A stretch of DNA of 64,000 nucleotides from Bradyrhizobium sp. WSM3983 (GCF_000473045.1 NZ_AXAY01000008.1:1-64000); one strand, 5' to 3'. Positions 16,270 to 26,285 are shown, numbered from the stretch's first letter. Notes: a model not told the origin generated them from the letters alone. Numbers and translations are program-made.

Positions 16270-18728
16270 GGCGCGCGCTGTGGGTGCTCGCGGTGCTGCT
16301 CAGCCATTGGCGTCGGCACAGGATGCAGTTCGCGACGCTTCTGATTGGGCTGATCGCGGCGACCGCGCTGTGGAGCGGCGTGCAGGCGATCAACCAGCAG
16401 GCCCGCAGCGCCTATGACCGCGCGGCGGCAACCTTCGGCGGCGTCCGCACGGCGACATTGGTGGCACCCAATGCGGCGACCTTCCCTCAAGACCTGTTCA
16501 TAAAACTCCGCCGTACGGGCTGGCCGGTCTCGCCGGTGCTGGAAGGCCGGGTTCAGATCAACGGGCGCTCGATGCGGCTGCTCGGCATCGAGCCAGTGAC
16601 GCTGCCGGCTGACGTCGGCAATGCCCCGCGCCTCGGGGCTGCGGATCTGAGCAGCTTCGTCACCGCGCCCGGCGAGACGCTGGTCGCGCGGGAGACGCTG
16701 AGCGATTTGCACGAGCCCGAGGGCGCGACGCCGTCGATCAGCAGCGGCGCCAAGCTGCCGCCGCTACGTGTGCAGCCCCAGCTCGTGGCCGACGTGCTGG
16801 TGGTCGATATCGGCGTGGCGCAGCGGCTCCTGAACAAGCCGGATCAGTTGTCGCGTCTGCTGATCGGAAAAGCCAAGGGCAAGCCCGCGCAACTCGCAAG
16901 CGTCGTCGGCGACCAGTTGCAGCGGATCGAGCCGAGTGCGGAGACGGAGCTGGAGCGACTGACCGACAGTTTCCATCTCAACCTCACCGCCTTCGGCCTG
17001 CTGTCGTTCTTCGTCGGCCTCTTCATCGTCAACTCGGCCGTCGGCCTCGCCTTCGAGCAGCGGCTGCCGATGCTCCGCACCTTGCGCGCCTGTGGCGCCT
17101 CGGCGCGGCTGGTCAACAGCGTGCTGGTGGTCGAGCTGGTGGCGCTGGCACTGGTCGCGGGCCTGATCGGGCTCGTCTGTGGCTATGTCATCGCGGGCGC
17201 GCTGCTGCCCGATGTCGCGGCGTCGCTGCGCGGGCTCTATGGCGCGCAAATTCCAGGGCAGCTCACGCTAAGGCCTGAGTGGTGGCTTGCCGGGATCGGC
17301 ATCAGCGTTACGGGTGCGATCGTGGCGGCTGCGACCAGCCTGATCAAGGCTGTCCGGATGCCGGTGCTGGCGACCGCGCAGCCGGGGGCCTGGCAGCAAC
17401 GACAGCGCCGCTGGCTCATTTTGCAAAGCGCTACAGCCTGCATCGTGTTCGCGGTCGCGCTGCTGCTGCTCCAATACGGACAATCACTGATCGCGGGTTT
17501 TGGCGTGCTGGCGGCGCTGATGCTCGGCGCGGCTCTGATCCTGCCAGCCTTCCTCGATATCCTCCTGCTCGCGGGCCAGCGTTTTGCACGCGGGCCGCTG
17601 GCGCTGTGGTTCTGGGCCGACAGCCGGCAGCAGCTCTCCGGCTTGTCGCTGGCCCTGATGGCGCTCTTGCTCGCGCTTGCCGTCAATGTCGGGGTGTCGA
17701 CCATGGTGGAAACGTTCAGCAGCACCTTTGTCGGCTGGCTCAATGGACGGCTCGCCGCCGACGTCTACATCAGTGCCTCAGACAACGCGGAGGCGATCGC
17801 GATCCGCAACTGGCTGAAGGACCGCAGCGAAGTTCAGGCGATCCTCTCGGGCGGACGCGCGGAGACTCAAGTGCAGGGCCAGCCGGTGGAATTGCTCGGC
17901 CTGCCCGATCACGCGCTCTATCGCGAACGCTGGCCGCTGCTGGAGACCGCGCCGCGCGCCTGGACCCAGTTGGTGCCCGGCAATGCCGCCTTCATCAGCG
18001 AGCAGCTGAGCCGCCGCCTCAACGTCGGCGTCGGCGACGTCATCGAGGTGCCGGCGCCGGGCGGGACCTGGGAGCTCGACATCGTCGGTATCTATGCCGA
18101 TTACGGCAACCCCAAGGGGCAGCTGGCAGTCAACGTCGCGGCGCTGATCCGGCAATTTCCGCAAACGCCGCAGACGCGGATCGGGCTGATCGTCCTGCGC
18201 GACAAGATCCCCGGCTTGATTGCGGCCTTGCAGAAGCAATTCGCGCTCGACGACCGCGCCGTGGCCGACCAGGCGACGGTGAGGGCCGAATCGATCCGCA
18301 TCTTCAACCGCACCTTTGCGGTGACGTCGGCGCTGAATGCGTTCACGCTCGGCGTCGCCGGCATCGCGCTTTTGACCAGCCTGCTGACGCTGGCGAACTC
18401 GCGGCTGCCGCAGCTCGCGCCGCTCTGGGCGATCGGCATCCCGCGGCCGCGCCTTGCCGCGATCGAGCTGACCAAGACGCTGGCGGTTGCGCTATTCACG
18501 TCGCTGCTGGCCGTGCCGCTCGGGCTGTTGGTGGCGTGGTGCCTGATCGCGATCGTCAACGTGAAGGCGTTCGGCTGGCGGCTGCCGTTCCATGTGTTTC
18601 CGCTGCAACTGGTCGAGCTGGTCGCGGTCGCGCTGATCGCCTCGCTTTTCGCCGCGTTGCTGCCCGTCTTGCGGCTGGCGCGGATGCAGCCGGCGAGCCT
18701 CGTCAAGGTGTTTGCCAATGAGCGCTGA
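16266..18728 (+). CDS. ABC exporter permease, double FtsX domain (AttFG-like fusion)
   Basis: An 820-residue membrane protein with two copies of the MacB/FtsX permease unit. Each unit has a signal-anchor helix, a large periplasmic domain and three further helices (about residues 225-360 for the first set and 685-815 for the second), with two extra helices between. It corresponds to two separate permeases fused end to end. Family members move lipids, lipoproteins or hydrophobic molecules out of the inner membrane. The start overlaps the ATPase stop by four bases; its end overlaps the next gene by eleven. The cargo is unknown. Confidence 0.82.
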   Translation: MRRALWVLAVLLSHWRRHRMQFATLLIGLIAATALWSGVQAINQQARSAYDRAAATFGGVRTATLVAPNAATFPQDLFIKLRRTGWPVSPVLEGRVQINGRSMRLLGIEPVTLPADVGNAPRLGAADLSSFVTAPGETLVARETLSDLHEPEGATPSISSGAKLPPLRVQPQLVADVLVVDIGVAQRLLNKPDQLSRLLIGKAKGKPAQLASVVGDQLQRIEPSAETELERLTDSFHLNLTAFGLLSFFVGLFIVNSAVGLAFEQRLPMLRTLRACGASARLVNSVLVVELVALALVAGLIGLVCGYVIAGALLPDVAASLRGLYGAQIPGQLTLRPEWWLAGIGISVTGAIVAAATSLIKAVRMPVLATAQPGAWQQRQRRWLILQSATACIVFAVALLLLQYGQSLIAGFGVLAALMLGAALILPAFLDILLLAGQRFARGPLALWFWADSRQQLSGLSLALMALLLALAVNVGVSTMVETFSSTFVGWLNGRLAADVYISASDNAEAIAIRNWLKDRSEVQAILSGGRAETQVQGQPVELLGLPDHALYRERWPLLETAPRAWTQLVPGNAAFISEQLSRRLNVGVGDVIEVPAPGGTWELDIVGIYADYGNPKGQLAVNVAALIRQFPQTPQTRIGLIVLRDKIPGLIAALQKQFALDDRAVADQATVRAESIRIFNRTFAVTSALNAFTLGVAGIALLTSLLTLANSRLPQLAPLWAIGIPRPRLAAIELTKTLAVALFTSLLAVPLGLLVAWCLIAIVNVKAFGWRLPFHVFPLQLVELVAVALIASLFAALLPVLRLARMQPASLVKVFANER

Positions 18729-19800
18729 CAAACTCTCGCGGCGCGCCTTTGCGGGCGGCATCGCCGCGCTCGCGCTCGCACGCCGCGCACATGCGCAAGG
18801 CTATGCCGGGCTTGGCGAGACCGCCGACGGCTTTGCGAAGGTCACGCCGGGAAAGGCATTCACCTTCCCCGTCGACCACGGGCCGCATCCGGCGTTTCGC
18901 ATCGAATGGTGGTATCTGACGGCGAACCTCGTCGACAGCAGTGGCGCGGCTTGCGGGCTGCAATGGACGCTGTTTCGTCAGGCCGCCAAGCCGGGACCGC
19001 AAGGCGAAGGCTGGGCCAATCAACAGATCTGGATGGCACATGCCGCGGTGACGCGCGCCGATACGCACCGTTTCAACGAGCTGTTTTCGCGCGGCGGTAT
19101 CGGTCAGGCCGGTGTCGAGGCCAAGCCGTTCGCGGCCTGGATCGACGATTGGGAGATGAAGGGTTCTGAGCGCACCGACGATCGCACCCTGTCGCCGGTC
19201 ACGCTGAAAGCGTCCGGCACCGATTTCAGCTACGCACTGACGCTTGAGGCGGATCGCCCTATCGTCTTGCAGGGGGATGGCGGCTACAGCCGCAAATCCG
19301 AACGCGGACAAGCGTCCTACTATTACAGCCAGCCATTCTATCGCGCGCGCGGCACGCTCACCATCGACGACAAGCCGGTCGATGTGTCCGGCCAGGCCTG
19401 GATGGATCGGGAATGGAGCAGCCAGCCGCTCGACGCCGACCAGACCGGCTGGGATTGGCTGTCGCTGCATCTTTCCTCCGGCGACAAGCTGATGCTGTAC
19501 CGGCTGCGCCAGAAGGACGGCAAGGATTATCCGTTCGGCAACTGGATCAGCGGCAACGGCGACACGCAGATGATCGCAGGTGGCGATATCCAGATGAGTC
19601 CGAAGGCAACGACGGAGGTTGCTGGACGCAAGCTGCCGTTGGAGTGGCAGATCGCGATCCCGTCGCGTTCGTTCTCGATTTCCTGCAAGCCGCTCAATCC
19701 GAAGGCGTGGATGGGCACCGGCTTCTCCTATTGGGAGGGACCGATCAGCTTTGCCGGCACGCATGACGGTGTTGGCTATCTCGAGCTGACCGGCTATTGA
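18718..19800 (+). CDS. Secreted lipocalin-like protein, CrtC/AttH family
   Basis: A 360-residue protein with a Tat-like signal (SRRAFAGGIAALALARR, ends near AHAQ). The mature domain carries motifs of the CrtC/AttH family: DHGPHPAFRIEWWYLTANL and GQAWMDREWSSQ. The fold is a pair of lipocalin-like barrels. CrtC proteins hydrate carotenoids, but AttH homologues occur beside ABC exporters and are thought to bind their hydrophobic cargo. That is the likely role here because the gene overlaps the permease gene by eleven bases. The ATG at 18718 is preferred over an in-frame TTG six bases earlier. Confidence 0.82.
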   Translation: MSADKLSRRAFAGGIAALALARRAHAQGYAGLGETADGFAKVTPGKAFTFPVDHGPHPAFRIEWWYLTANLVDSSGAACGLQWTLFRQAAKPGPQGEGWANQQIWMAHAAVTRADTHRFNELFSRGGIGQAGVEAKPFAAWIDDWEMKGSERTDDRTLSPVTLKASGTDFSYALTLEADRPIVLQGDGGYSRKSERGQASYYYSQPFYRARGTLTIDDKPVDVSGQAWMDREWSSQPLDADQTGWDWLSLHLSSGDKLMLYRLRQKDGKDYPFGNWISGNGDTQMIAGGDIQMSPKATTEVAGRKLPLEWQIAIPSRSFSISCKPLNPKAWMGTGFSYWEGPISFAGTHDGVGYLELTGY

Positions 19801-19826
19801 GCTGCATCCGACTGCCGGAGGCTTCG

Positions 19827-20213
19827 ATGTACCATCTGACCGCGCTCGTCACGCTGCTCGCTATCCTGTTTTTCTTCTTCACCTGCATCAACGTCTCGCG
19901 GTCACGGACCAAGACCGGCGTCAAGGTGCCGGCGATGTCGGGCCATCCGGATTTCGAGCGCGCCTTCCGGATCCAGATGAACACGCTGGAATGGATGCCG
20001 ATCTTCCTGCCGTCGCTCTGGCTGTTCGCGATCTATATCAGCGATGCGATCGCGGCCGGCATCGGCGCGGTCTGGATCATCGGCCGCATCGTCTATTTCA
20101 TCGGCTATTCGCAGGCGGCCGCCAAGCGCGGCCCGGGGTTTGCGATCCAGGGCGTGGCAGCCATCGCGCTGTGGGCGGGGGCGTTGGGGGCGGTGGTGTT
20201 GCGGTTGGTGTGA
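19827..20213 (+). CDS. MAPEG-family membrane protein
   Basis: A 128-residue protein with four hydrophobic segments and the MAPEG signature ERAFRIQMNTLEWMPIFLP at about residues 49-67. The superfamily includes microsomal glutathione transferases and leukotriene synthases; bacterial members are usually assigned to glutathione-dependent detoxification. CGGAGG precedes the ATG by five bases. It follows the AttH-like gene by 26 bases and may be the last gene of that operon. Confidence 0.85.
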   Translation: MYHLTALVTLLAILFFFFTCINVSRSRTKTGVKVPAMSGHPDFERAFRIQMNTLEWMPIFLPSLWLFAIYISDAIAAGIGAVWIIGRIVYFIGYSQAAAKRGPGFAIQGVAAIALWAGALGAVVLRLV

Positions 20214-20241
20214 GGGGCCGAACTGCGGCTAAACACTCCGT

Positions 20242-20363
20242 GTCGTCCTGGCGAAAGCCAGGACCCATAACCACAGGGCGCGGTTATGGATCAGGATGGT
20301 GGCTCCGACCTGCCGCAACAATTAGCTATCGGGGTAATGGGTCCTGGCTTTCGCCAGGACGAC
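20242..20363. repeat. Family A inverted repeat, copy 4 (122 bp)
   Basis: Arms GTCGTCCTGGCGAAAGCC and GGCTTTCGCCAGGACGAC pair perfectly. It carries the same paired C/T, G/A variant as copy 2, with a shorter centre. It lies between convergent genes (stops at 20213 and 20390). Confidence 0.85.
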
Positions 20364-20389
20364 ATTGTGTTTGTTGAAGCTCCGTCGCC

Positions 20390-21580
20390 TCACTTCGTCA
20401 GCGGGCAGCCGCTTTCTTTGGCCGTGAAGAACGCCTTGTCGCCGGGGACCACTGCGAGCTGCTTGTAATAGTCCCACGGCTTCTTCGATTCCGAGGGCTT
20501 CTTGACCTCGAACAGATACATATCGTGGACCATGCGGCCGTTCTCGAGCACCTTGCCCTTGGCGAAGGCGTCGTCGACCGGCAACTCCTTCAGCTTCTTG
20601 GCGACGGCCTCAGAGTCCTTGGTGCCGGCAGCTTTCACCGCCTTCAGGTAGCTCAGCGTCGCCGAATAGGTGCCGGCGTGGATCATGCTCGGCATCCGGC
20701 CGGTGCGCTTGAAGAAGCGCTCGGAGAAGGCGCGCGTCGTGTCGTTCTGATCCCAATAGAAGCCTTCCGTCAGCACCAGGCCCTGCGCCGCCTGCAAGCC
20801 CAGACCGTTGACCTCGGCGATCGTCATCAGAAGACCAGCGAGCTTCTGACCGCCCTGCACGATGCCGAATTCGGCCGCCTGCTTGATCGAGTTGGTGGTG
20901 TCCTGGCCGGCATTGGCGAGGCCGACGATCTTCGCCTTCGAGCTCTGCGCCTGCAGCAGGAAGGAGGAGAAGTCGGACGAATTGAGCGGCACGCGGACCG
21001 ATCCCAGCACCTTGCCGCCACTGGCGGTGACGATCTCGCTGGTGTCCTTTTCCAGCGCATAGCCGAAGGCGTAGTCCGCGGTGAGGAAGAACCAGCTGTC
21101 GCCGCCGGCCTTGGTCAGCGCACCGCCGGTGCCGACCGCGAGCGCGTGGGTGTCGAACGCCCAGTGAAAGCCATAGGGCGAGCACGCAGAACCGGTGATG
21201 CTCGACGTGGCCGCGCCCACCACGATGTCGATCTTCTTCTTTTCCTTCGACAGGTCCTGAACGGCGAGCGCCACCGACGACGTCGTCAGCTCCGTGATCA
21301 TGTCGACATTGTCGGCGTCATACCAGCGCCGCGCGATGGAGGTGGCCAGATCGGGCTTGTTCTGGTGATCGGCGGTGATCATCTCGATCTTCTGGCCGAG
21401 CACCTCGCCGCCGAAATCCTCGATCGCCATCTTGGCCGCTTCGACGGAGTACTTGCCGCCGTAATCGGCATAGACGCCGGACTGATCGTTCAGGATACCG
21501 ATTTTGACGCCTTGCGCGGAGGCCGGCGCGGCCAGCAACAGAGCCGACGTTGCGACAGCGGCCAAAAGTGCTGATTTCAT
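20390..21580 (-). CDS. Orphan ABC solute-binding protein, LivK type
   Basis: A 396-residue periplasmic binding protein of the type I fold. It has a signal peptide ending near ASAQ (residue 23), the start VKIGILNDQSGVYADYGGK, and ligand-hinge motifs ITADHQNKPD and VGLANAGQDTTNSIKQA. The family feeds branched-chain amino acid-type ABC importers, but members commonly bind aromatic acids or other carboxylates. No permease or ATPase gene lies beside it, so it must work with components encoded elsewhere or act as a sensor. Confidence 0.85.
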   Translation of the reverse strand: MKSALLAAVATSALLLAAPASAQGVKIGILNDQSGVYADYGGKYSVEAAKMAIEDFGGEVLGQKIEMITADHQNKPDLATSIARRWYDADNVDMITELTTSSVALAVQDLSKEKKKIDIVVGAATSSITGSACSPYGFHWAFDTHALAVGTGGALTKAGGDSWFFLTADYAFGYALEKDTSEIVTASGGKVLGSVRVPLNSSDFSSFLLQAQSSKAKIVGLANAGQDTTNSIKQAAEFGIVQGGQKLAGLLMTIAEVNGLGLQAAQGLVLTEGFYWDQNDTTRAFSERFFKRTGRMPSMIHAGTYSATLSYLKAVKAAGTKDSEAVAKKLKELPVDDAFAKGKVLENGRMVHDMYLFEVKKPSESKKPWDYYKQLAVVPGDKAFFTAKESGCPLTK

Positions 21581-21694
21581 CTTTTAACTCCCAGCAGTGT
21601 TCTGTTTTGAAATCGCGCGGAGTGTAGTGAAGAACGGCGCGCCTGCCCATTCATTTTGCGTAGGCCGTTAGTATGGGCGCATCAAACAAACGGT

Positions 21695-21826
21695 GTCGTC
21701 CCGGACAAGCGAAGCGCAGATCCGGGACCCATAACCACAGGGAGAGGTTTTGCGAAGACTCGTGGTCGCCGGCTTCGCACCAAACCGCTCCCTGTGGTTA
21801 TGGGTCCCGGCCTTCGCCGGGACGAC
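21695..21826. repeat. Family A inverted repeat, copy 5 (132 bp, long-arm subtype)
   Basis: The left arm reads GTCGTCCCGGACAAGCGAAG, with an insertion relative to copies 1-4 (ACAAGCGAAGCGCAGAT between the outer and inner arm). The right arm is the standard CCTTCGCCGGGACGAC. The copy at 41161 has the same insertion, defining a second subtype. It occupies most of the gap between the convergently placed binding-protein promoter side and the efflux gene end. Confidence 0.85.
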
Positions 21827-21866
21827 ACTGGGGGGCGTTCATACACTTTTGGTCACAGAGGCAGCG

Positions 21867-24800
21867 TTAAGCCACCCCCTCCGGCTTCTTCTCGTTCCGC
21901 CCTTCCGCGAGATTCCGCACCACCACATAGAAGATCGGCGTGAACAGCAGGCCGAACAAGGTGACGCCGATCATGCCGAAGAACACGGCAACGCCGACGG
22001 CTTGACGCATCTCCGAGCCGGAGCCGGACGAGATCACCAGCGGCAGCACGCCGAGGATGAAGGCGAAGGACGTCATCAGGATCGGTCGCAGTCGCAATCG
22101 GCACGCCTCGATCACGGCCTCCAGCCGCGGCTTGCCTTCCTTCTCGATGTCGCGTGCGAACTCGACGATGAGGATCGCGTTTTTCGCCGCTAACCCCACC
22201 AGCACGACGAAGCCGATCTGGGTAAGAATGTTGACATCCTGCCCCATGATGCGCACGCCGATGGTGGCGGCGAGTAGGCACATCGGCACGATCAGGATCA
22301 CCGCGAACGGCAAGGTCCAGCTGCCATATTGCGCGGCGAGCACGAGATAGACGAACAGCACGCAGATCGGGAAGATGTAGAGGCCGGCATTGCCGCCGGT
22401 AACTTGCTGATAGGACAGATCCGTCCATTCGAAGGTGAACCCGCTCGGCAAGGTGTCGTCGGCGAGCTTCTTGATGGTGTTGAGCGCGGTGGTCGAGCTC
22501 GTGCCTGGCGCCGGCTCACCCTGGAGTTCGGACGCCGCGTAGAGATTATAGCGCGCGACGCGGTCGGGGCCCGAGACATCCCTGAAGTCGACCACGCTGC
22601 CGAGCATCACCATGTCGCCGGAGGCGTTGCGCGTGCGCAGCCGCGCGAGATCGCTGGGCTCTTTGCGGAACGGGAAATCTGCCTGCGCAGTGACGTGATA
22701 GGTGCGGCCGAACAGGTTGAAGTCGTTGACATAGGTCGATCCGAAATAGGTCTGGATCGTGTCGTTGATGTTGGCGATGGGCACGCCGAGCTTCTGCGCC
22801 TTGGTGCGGTCGATGTCGACGAACAGCTGCGGCGTGTTGGCCGAGAACGGCGAGAACACCGAAGTGAGGCTCGGCGATTTTCGCGCAGCCGCGACGAGCT
22901 CGTCGGTCGCCGATGCCAGCAGATCCGGCCCGCGGCCTTGGCGATCCTGGATGCGGATGGTGAAGCCGCCGCCGGTGCCAATGCCGGGCACGGCCGGTGG
23001 CGGGATGACGATGATGAAAGCACCCTGGATTGCCAACAACCGCTTGCGCAGCTCCGCGGTGATGGCATTCGCGGTCAGCCCCTTCTTCAGCCGGACTTCA
23101 GGCTCATCGAATACCGGGAACAGCGCCGCCGCATTGCCGGCCTGGGTGCGTGTGGCACCTGAGAAGCCGGCGAACGCCGCGACGCGGACGATACCCGGAG
23201 TATCCAGCGAGATCCGCTCGATCTCGCGCACGACCTCGGTGGTCCGCGCCAGCGATGCGGCGCCCGGCAATTGCACGGAGATGATGACGTAGCCGCGATC
23301 CTGCGCCGGAATGAAGCCCTGCGACGTGGTCCCGATCAGCCAGCCGGCGCTGCCGATCAGCACGACATAGATCAGGATCATCACCACCGAATGCCGGATC
23401 ACGAAATTGGCGACGCCGGCATAGCCATGCGCCAACCGCTCAAACACACGGTTGAAGGCGCCGGTGAAGGCGCTCCAACCGCGTGCGATCAGATTCCAGG
23501 CGGCGGGCGGCCGCTTCTCCTCATGGGGGGTGAGGATCTGCGAGGCCAGTGCCGGCGACAGCGTGAGCGAGCAGAAGCAAGAGATCGCGGTCGCGACCGC
23601 GATCGTGACAGCGAATTGCTGGAAAAATTGCCCGGATATGCCACCCAGGAACGCCGTCGGCACGAACACCGCACAGAGCACGAGCGCAATCGAGACCAGC
23701 GCGCCGCCGACCTCCTCCATCGTCTTCAGCGCAGCGTCGCGCCGACTGAGGCCGTGCTCAAGATGCCGCTCGACATTCTCGACCACGACGATGGCGTCGT
23801 CGACGACGATGCCGACGGCAAGCACGAGCCCGAACAGCGTGAGATTGTTGATGGAGAAGCCGAGCGCCGCCATCACCGCGAAGGTGCCAACCAGCGACAC
23901 TGGAATTGCGATGATCGGGATGATCGCGGGCCGCCAGCCCTGCAGGAACACCAGCACGACGACGACCACGAGCAGCATGGCCTCGTAGATGGTCTTGATC
24001 AGCTCGTGAACGGACTGCGCGATGAACTCGGTCGGGTTGTAGCCGATATTGTAGTCGAGCCCCTTCGGAAAGCTCTCCTTGAGCTTCGTCATGGTGTCGG
24101 AGATGTTTTTCGCCGTCGCGAGCGCATTCGATCCCGGCCGCTGCGTCACCAACATGGCGACCGCCGATTTGCGCAGCAGGAAGCTGTTGGTGGAGTAGGC
24201 GAGCGCACCGAGCTCGATCCGGGCAACGTCGCGCAGGCGCACCGTGCGGCCGTCGGAGCCGGCCTTGATCAGGATGTCCTCGAACTGCCTCTGGTCTTTC
24301 AACCGCCCTGTGAAAACCAGGTTCGGCTGGAAGGCGCGGTCGGCGATCGGCGGCTCCGCGATCTGGCCGCCCGCGATCTGCACGTTCTGGGCGCGGATCG
24401 CGGCCAACACCTCGGTCGAGGTCAGGCCAAGATTGGCGATGCGGTCGGGATCGAGCCAGAGCCGCATCGAATAGTCGCGTGCACCAAAGATCTGGATGTC
24501 GCCGACGCCGTCGATGCGCAATAGCTGGTCGCGGACCTGGAGCAGCGCGTAGTTGGAGATGTAGAGCTGGTCGAACGTGTCGTCGGGCGACAGCATGAAC
24601 ACGACCATCAAAATGTCGGGCGAGTTCTTGCGGGTGACGACGCCATTGCGTTGCACCTCGTCCGGCAGCTGCGGCTGCGCGATCGCGACGCGGTTCTGGA
24701 CCAGCACCTGGGCCTTGTCGAGATCGGTGCCCAGCTTGAAGGTGACGGTGATGGTGAGCTGGCCGTTCGAGGTCGCCTGGCTGTAGAGATACAGCATGTC

Positions 24801-25025
24801 CTCGACGCCGTTGATCTGCTGCTCGATCGGAGCGGCCACGGTGTCGGACACGGTTTGCGCCGAGGCGCCGGGATATTGCGTGGTGACGACGACGGTCGGC
24901 GGCACCACCTGCGGGTATTCGGAGATCGGCAGCGTCGAGTAGGCGAGCGCACCGACGATCAGGAGCACGATCGACAGCACCATCGCCAGGATGGGCTGGT
25001 TGATGGAGAGACGGCCAAGATTCAT
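21867..25025 (-). CDS. RND multidrug efflux inner-membrane transporter (AcrB/MexB type)
   Basis: A 1052-residue hydrophobic/amphiphilic efflux transporter of normal length: twelve transmembrane helices, two large periplasmic loops and the proton-relay Asp pair D409-D410 in GIVVDDAIVVVEN on helix 4. It takes amphiphilic compounds from the periplasm and inner membrane and exports them with the adaptor encoded just upstream (overlap of four bases at 25022-25025) and an outer-membrane channel encoded elsewhere. No outer-membrane factor gene is adjacent, as is common for two-gene RND operons. Confidence 0.93.
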   Translation of the reverse strand: MNLGRLSINQPILAMVLSIVLLIVGALAYSTLPISEYPQVVPPTVVVTTQYPGASAQTVSDTVAAPIEQQINGVEDMLYLYSQATSNGQLTITVTFKLGTDLDKAQVLVQNRVAIAQPQLPDEVQRNGVVTRKNSPDILMVVFMLSPDDTFDQLYISNYALLQVRDQLLRIDGVGDIQIFGARDYSMRLWLDPDRIANLGLTSTEVLAAIRAQNVQIAGGQIAEPPIADRAFQPNLVFTGRLKDQRQFEDILIKAGSDGRTVRLRDVARIELGALAYSTNSFLLRKSAVAMLVTQRPGSNALATAKNISDTMTKLKESFPKGLDYNIGYNPTEFIAQSVHELIKTIYEAMLLVVVVVLVFLQGWRPAIIPIIAIPVSLVGTFAVMAALGFSINNLTLFGLVLAVGIVVDDAIVVVENVERHLEHGLSRRDAALKTMEEVGGALVSIALVLCAVFVPTAFLGGISGQFFQQFAVTIAVATAISCFCSLTLSPALASQILTPHEEKRPPAAWNLIARGWSAFTGAFNRVFERLAHGYAGVANFVIRHSVVMILIYVVLIGSAGWLIGTTSQGFIPAQDRGYVIISVQLPGAASLARTTEVVREIERISLDTPGIVRVAAFAGFSGATRTQAGNAAALFPVFDEPEVRLKKGLTANAITAELRKRLLAIQGAFIIVIPPPAVPGIGTGGGFTIRIQDRQGRGPDLLASATDELVAAARKSPSLTSVFSPFSANTPQLFVDIDRTKAQKLGVPIANINDTIQTYFGSTYVNDFNLFGRTYHVTAQADFPFRKEPSDLARLRTRNASGDMVMLGSVVDFRDVSGPDRVARYNLYAASELQGEPAPGTSSTTALNTIKKLADDTLPSGFTFEWTDLSYQQVTGGNAGLYIFPICVLFVYLVLAAQYGSWTLPFAVILIVPMCLLAATIGVRIMGQDVNILTQIGFVVLVGLAAKNAILIVEFARDIEKEGKPRLEAVIEACRLRLRPILMTSFAFILGVLPLVISSGSGSEMRQAVGVAVFFGMIGVTLFGLLFTPIFYVVVRNLAEGRNEKKPEGVA

Positions 25026-26251
25026 GACTTGTCACCAGCCTTGGCACCAGCCTTGGCACCGGCCGGCGCTTGCGCGGGAGACGGGTTAACCTTGGCGCCG
25101 ACGCGGGCGCGCTGGATGCCGTTGACGATGACGCGGTCCTCGGCCTTCAGCCCTTCGCGGATCACGCGCAGGCCGTCATCGAGTGGCCCCAGCACCACGG
25201 GACGCGCCTCGACGGTGTCATCCGGCTTCACCACGAAGACGATCTTGCGCGACTGGTCGGTCGCGACGGCAACGTCAGGGATCAGCAGCGCCTCGTACGG
25301 CGCACTGCCGATCAGACGGACGCGGCCGAACTGGCCGGGCAGGATCGACAGATCGGTGTTCTTGACCACGGCGCGGCTGCGCAACGTGCCGGTGGAGACA
25401 TCGAGGCGGTTGTCGAGGAAGTTGATGGCGCCGTCATGCGACGGCTTGGTTTCGCCGGCCAGCGTCACCTGCACGGGGTTCGCGGTGTCGCGCGAGCTCG
25501 GGCGCTTACCTTCGAACCAGAGCTTGCTGTATTTGATGAAGGTCGTCTCATCCATGTCGAAATAGACGTAGATCGGATCGAGCGAGACGATCGAGGTCAA
25601 CAGGGTCGAGGTGCCGGTGTCGCTGCCTTGCACCAGGTTACCGGGGCTGACGAGATGGCGGCTGACGCGGCCGGTGAGCGGAGCGGTCACATGGGTGAAC
25701 TCGATATTGAGCCGGGCGGCCTTCAGTGCGCCCTCGGCCTGGGTCTCGGCGGCGTGCGCGGCCTGCAGGGCCTGGCGGCGCTGGTCGACGACCTGCTCGG
25801 ACACCGCGCTGGTCTGGACCAGGTTCAGGCCGCGATCGAGCTCGCGCTTGGCGAGCTCCACCTTGGCACGGGCGTCGGAGAGCTGGCCGTCCGCCTGCTC
25901 GGCCACCGCCTCGAACGGGCGCGGGTCGATCACATAGAGCAGGTCGCCCTGATGCACGATCGCGCCGTCCTGGAACTCGACAGAGTTGACGAAGCCGCCG
26001 ACGCGGGGGCGGACCTGCACCTCCTCGACCGCCTCGAACCGGCCGGTGTACTCGTCCCAATCGGTGACGGTGCGCTTGACCGGCTGCGCAACGGTCACCG
26101 GGGGAGGAGGCGGCGCGGCCGCTTGCGAGGCCGGTTGTCCGCAACCGGTGAGCGCGAACGCGGCTGCGAGAAGGCCGGCTATGGCGTAAGGCCGGGGCTG
26201 GACGAAATCGTGCGTTTTGACAAATTGCTCGCTTCCGTCCGGTCCAGTCAT
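25022..26251 (-). CDS. RND efflux periplasmic adaptor lipoprotein (MFP)
   Basis: A 409-residue membrane fusion protein linking the RND transporter to an outer-membrane channel. It has a lipoprotein signal with lipobox LTGC, a biotinyl-lipoyl-like half motif (VRPRVGGFVNSVEF), a central coiled-coil hairpin (about residues 115-170) and a beta-barrel domain. I chose the ATG at 26251 (GAGG seven bases before it). The frame is open to 26656 but passes through the repeat at 26471-26632. The C-terminus is alanine/lysine-rich with a repeated AGAKAGAKAG tract. Start and transporter gene overlap indicates one operon. Confidence 0.88.
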   Translation of the reverse strand: MTGPDGSEQFVKTHDFVQPRPYAIAGLLAAAFALTGCGQPASQAAAPPPPPVTVAQPVKRTVTDWDEYTGRFEAVEEVQVRPRVGGFVNSVEFQDGAIVHQGDLLYVIDPRPFEAVAEQADGQLSDARAKVELAKRELDRGLNLVQTSAVSEQVVDQRRQALQAAHAAETQAEGALKAARLNIEFTHVTAPLTGRVSRHLVSPGNLVQGSDTGTSTLLTSIVSLDPIYVYFDMDETTFIKYSKLWFEGKRPSSRDTANPVQVTLAGETKPSHDGAINFLDNRLDVSTGTLRSRAVVKNTDLSILPGQFGRVRLIGSAPYEALLIPDVAVATDQSRKIVFVVKPDDTVEARPVVLGPLDDGLRVIREGLKAEDRVIVNGIQRARVGAKVNPSPAQAPAGAKAGAKAGDKS

Positions 26252-26285
26252 CCCAGGTCCTCGCATAAAAGCCGCGGAAAATGCA

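Noticed and set aside
21656..21943. Short open frames crossing the family A repeat (PGLRRDD-type peptides).
   Set aside because: The same peptides appear wherever the repeat occurs, so they are by-products of the repeat and not genes.
23271..24524. A 417-codon plus-strand frame opposite the RND transporter gene.
   Set aside because: Shadow of the efflux gene; the RND sequence is complete with its Asp pair and twelve helices.
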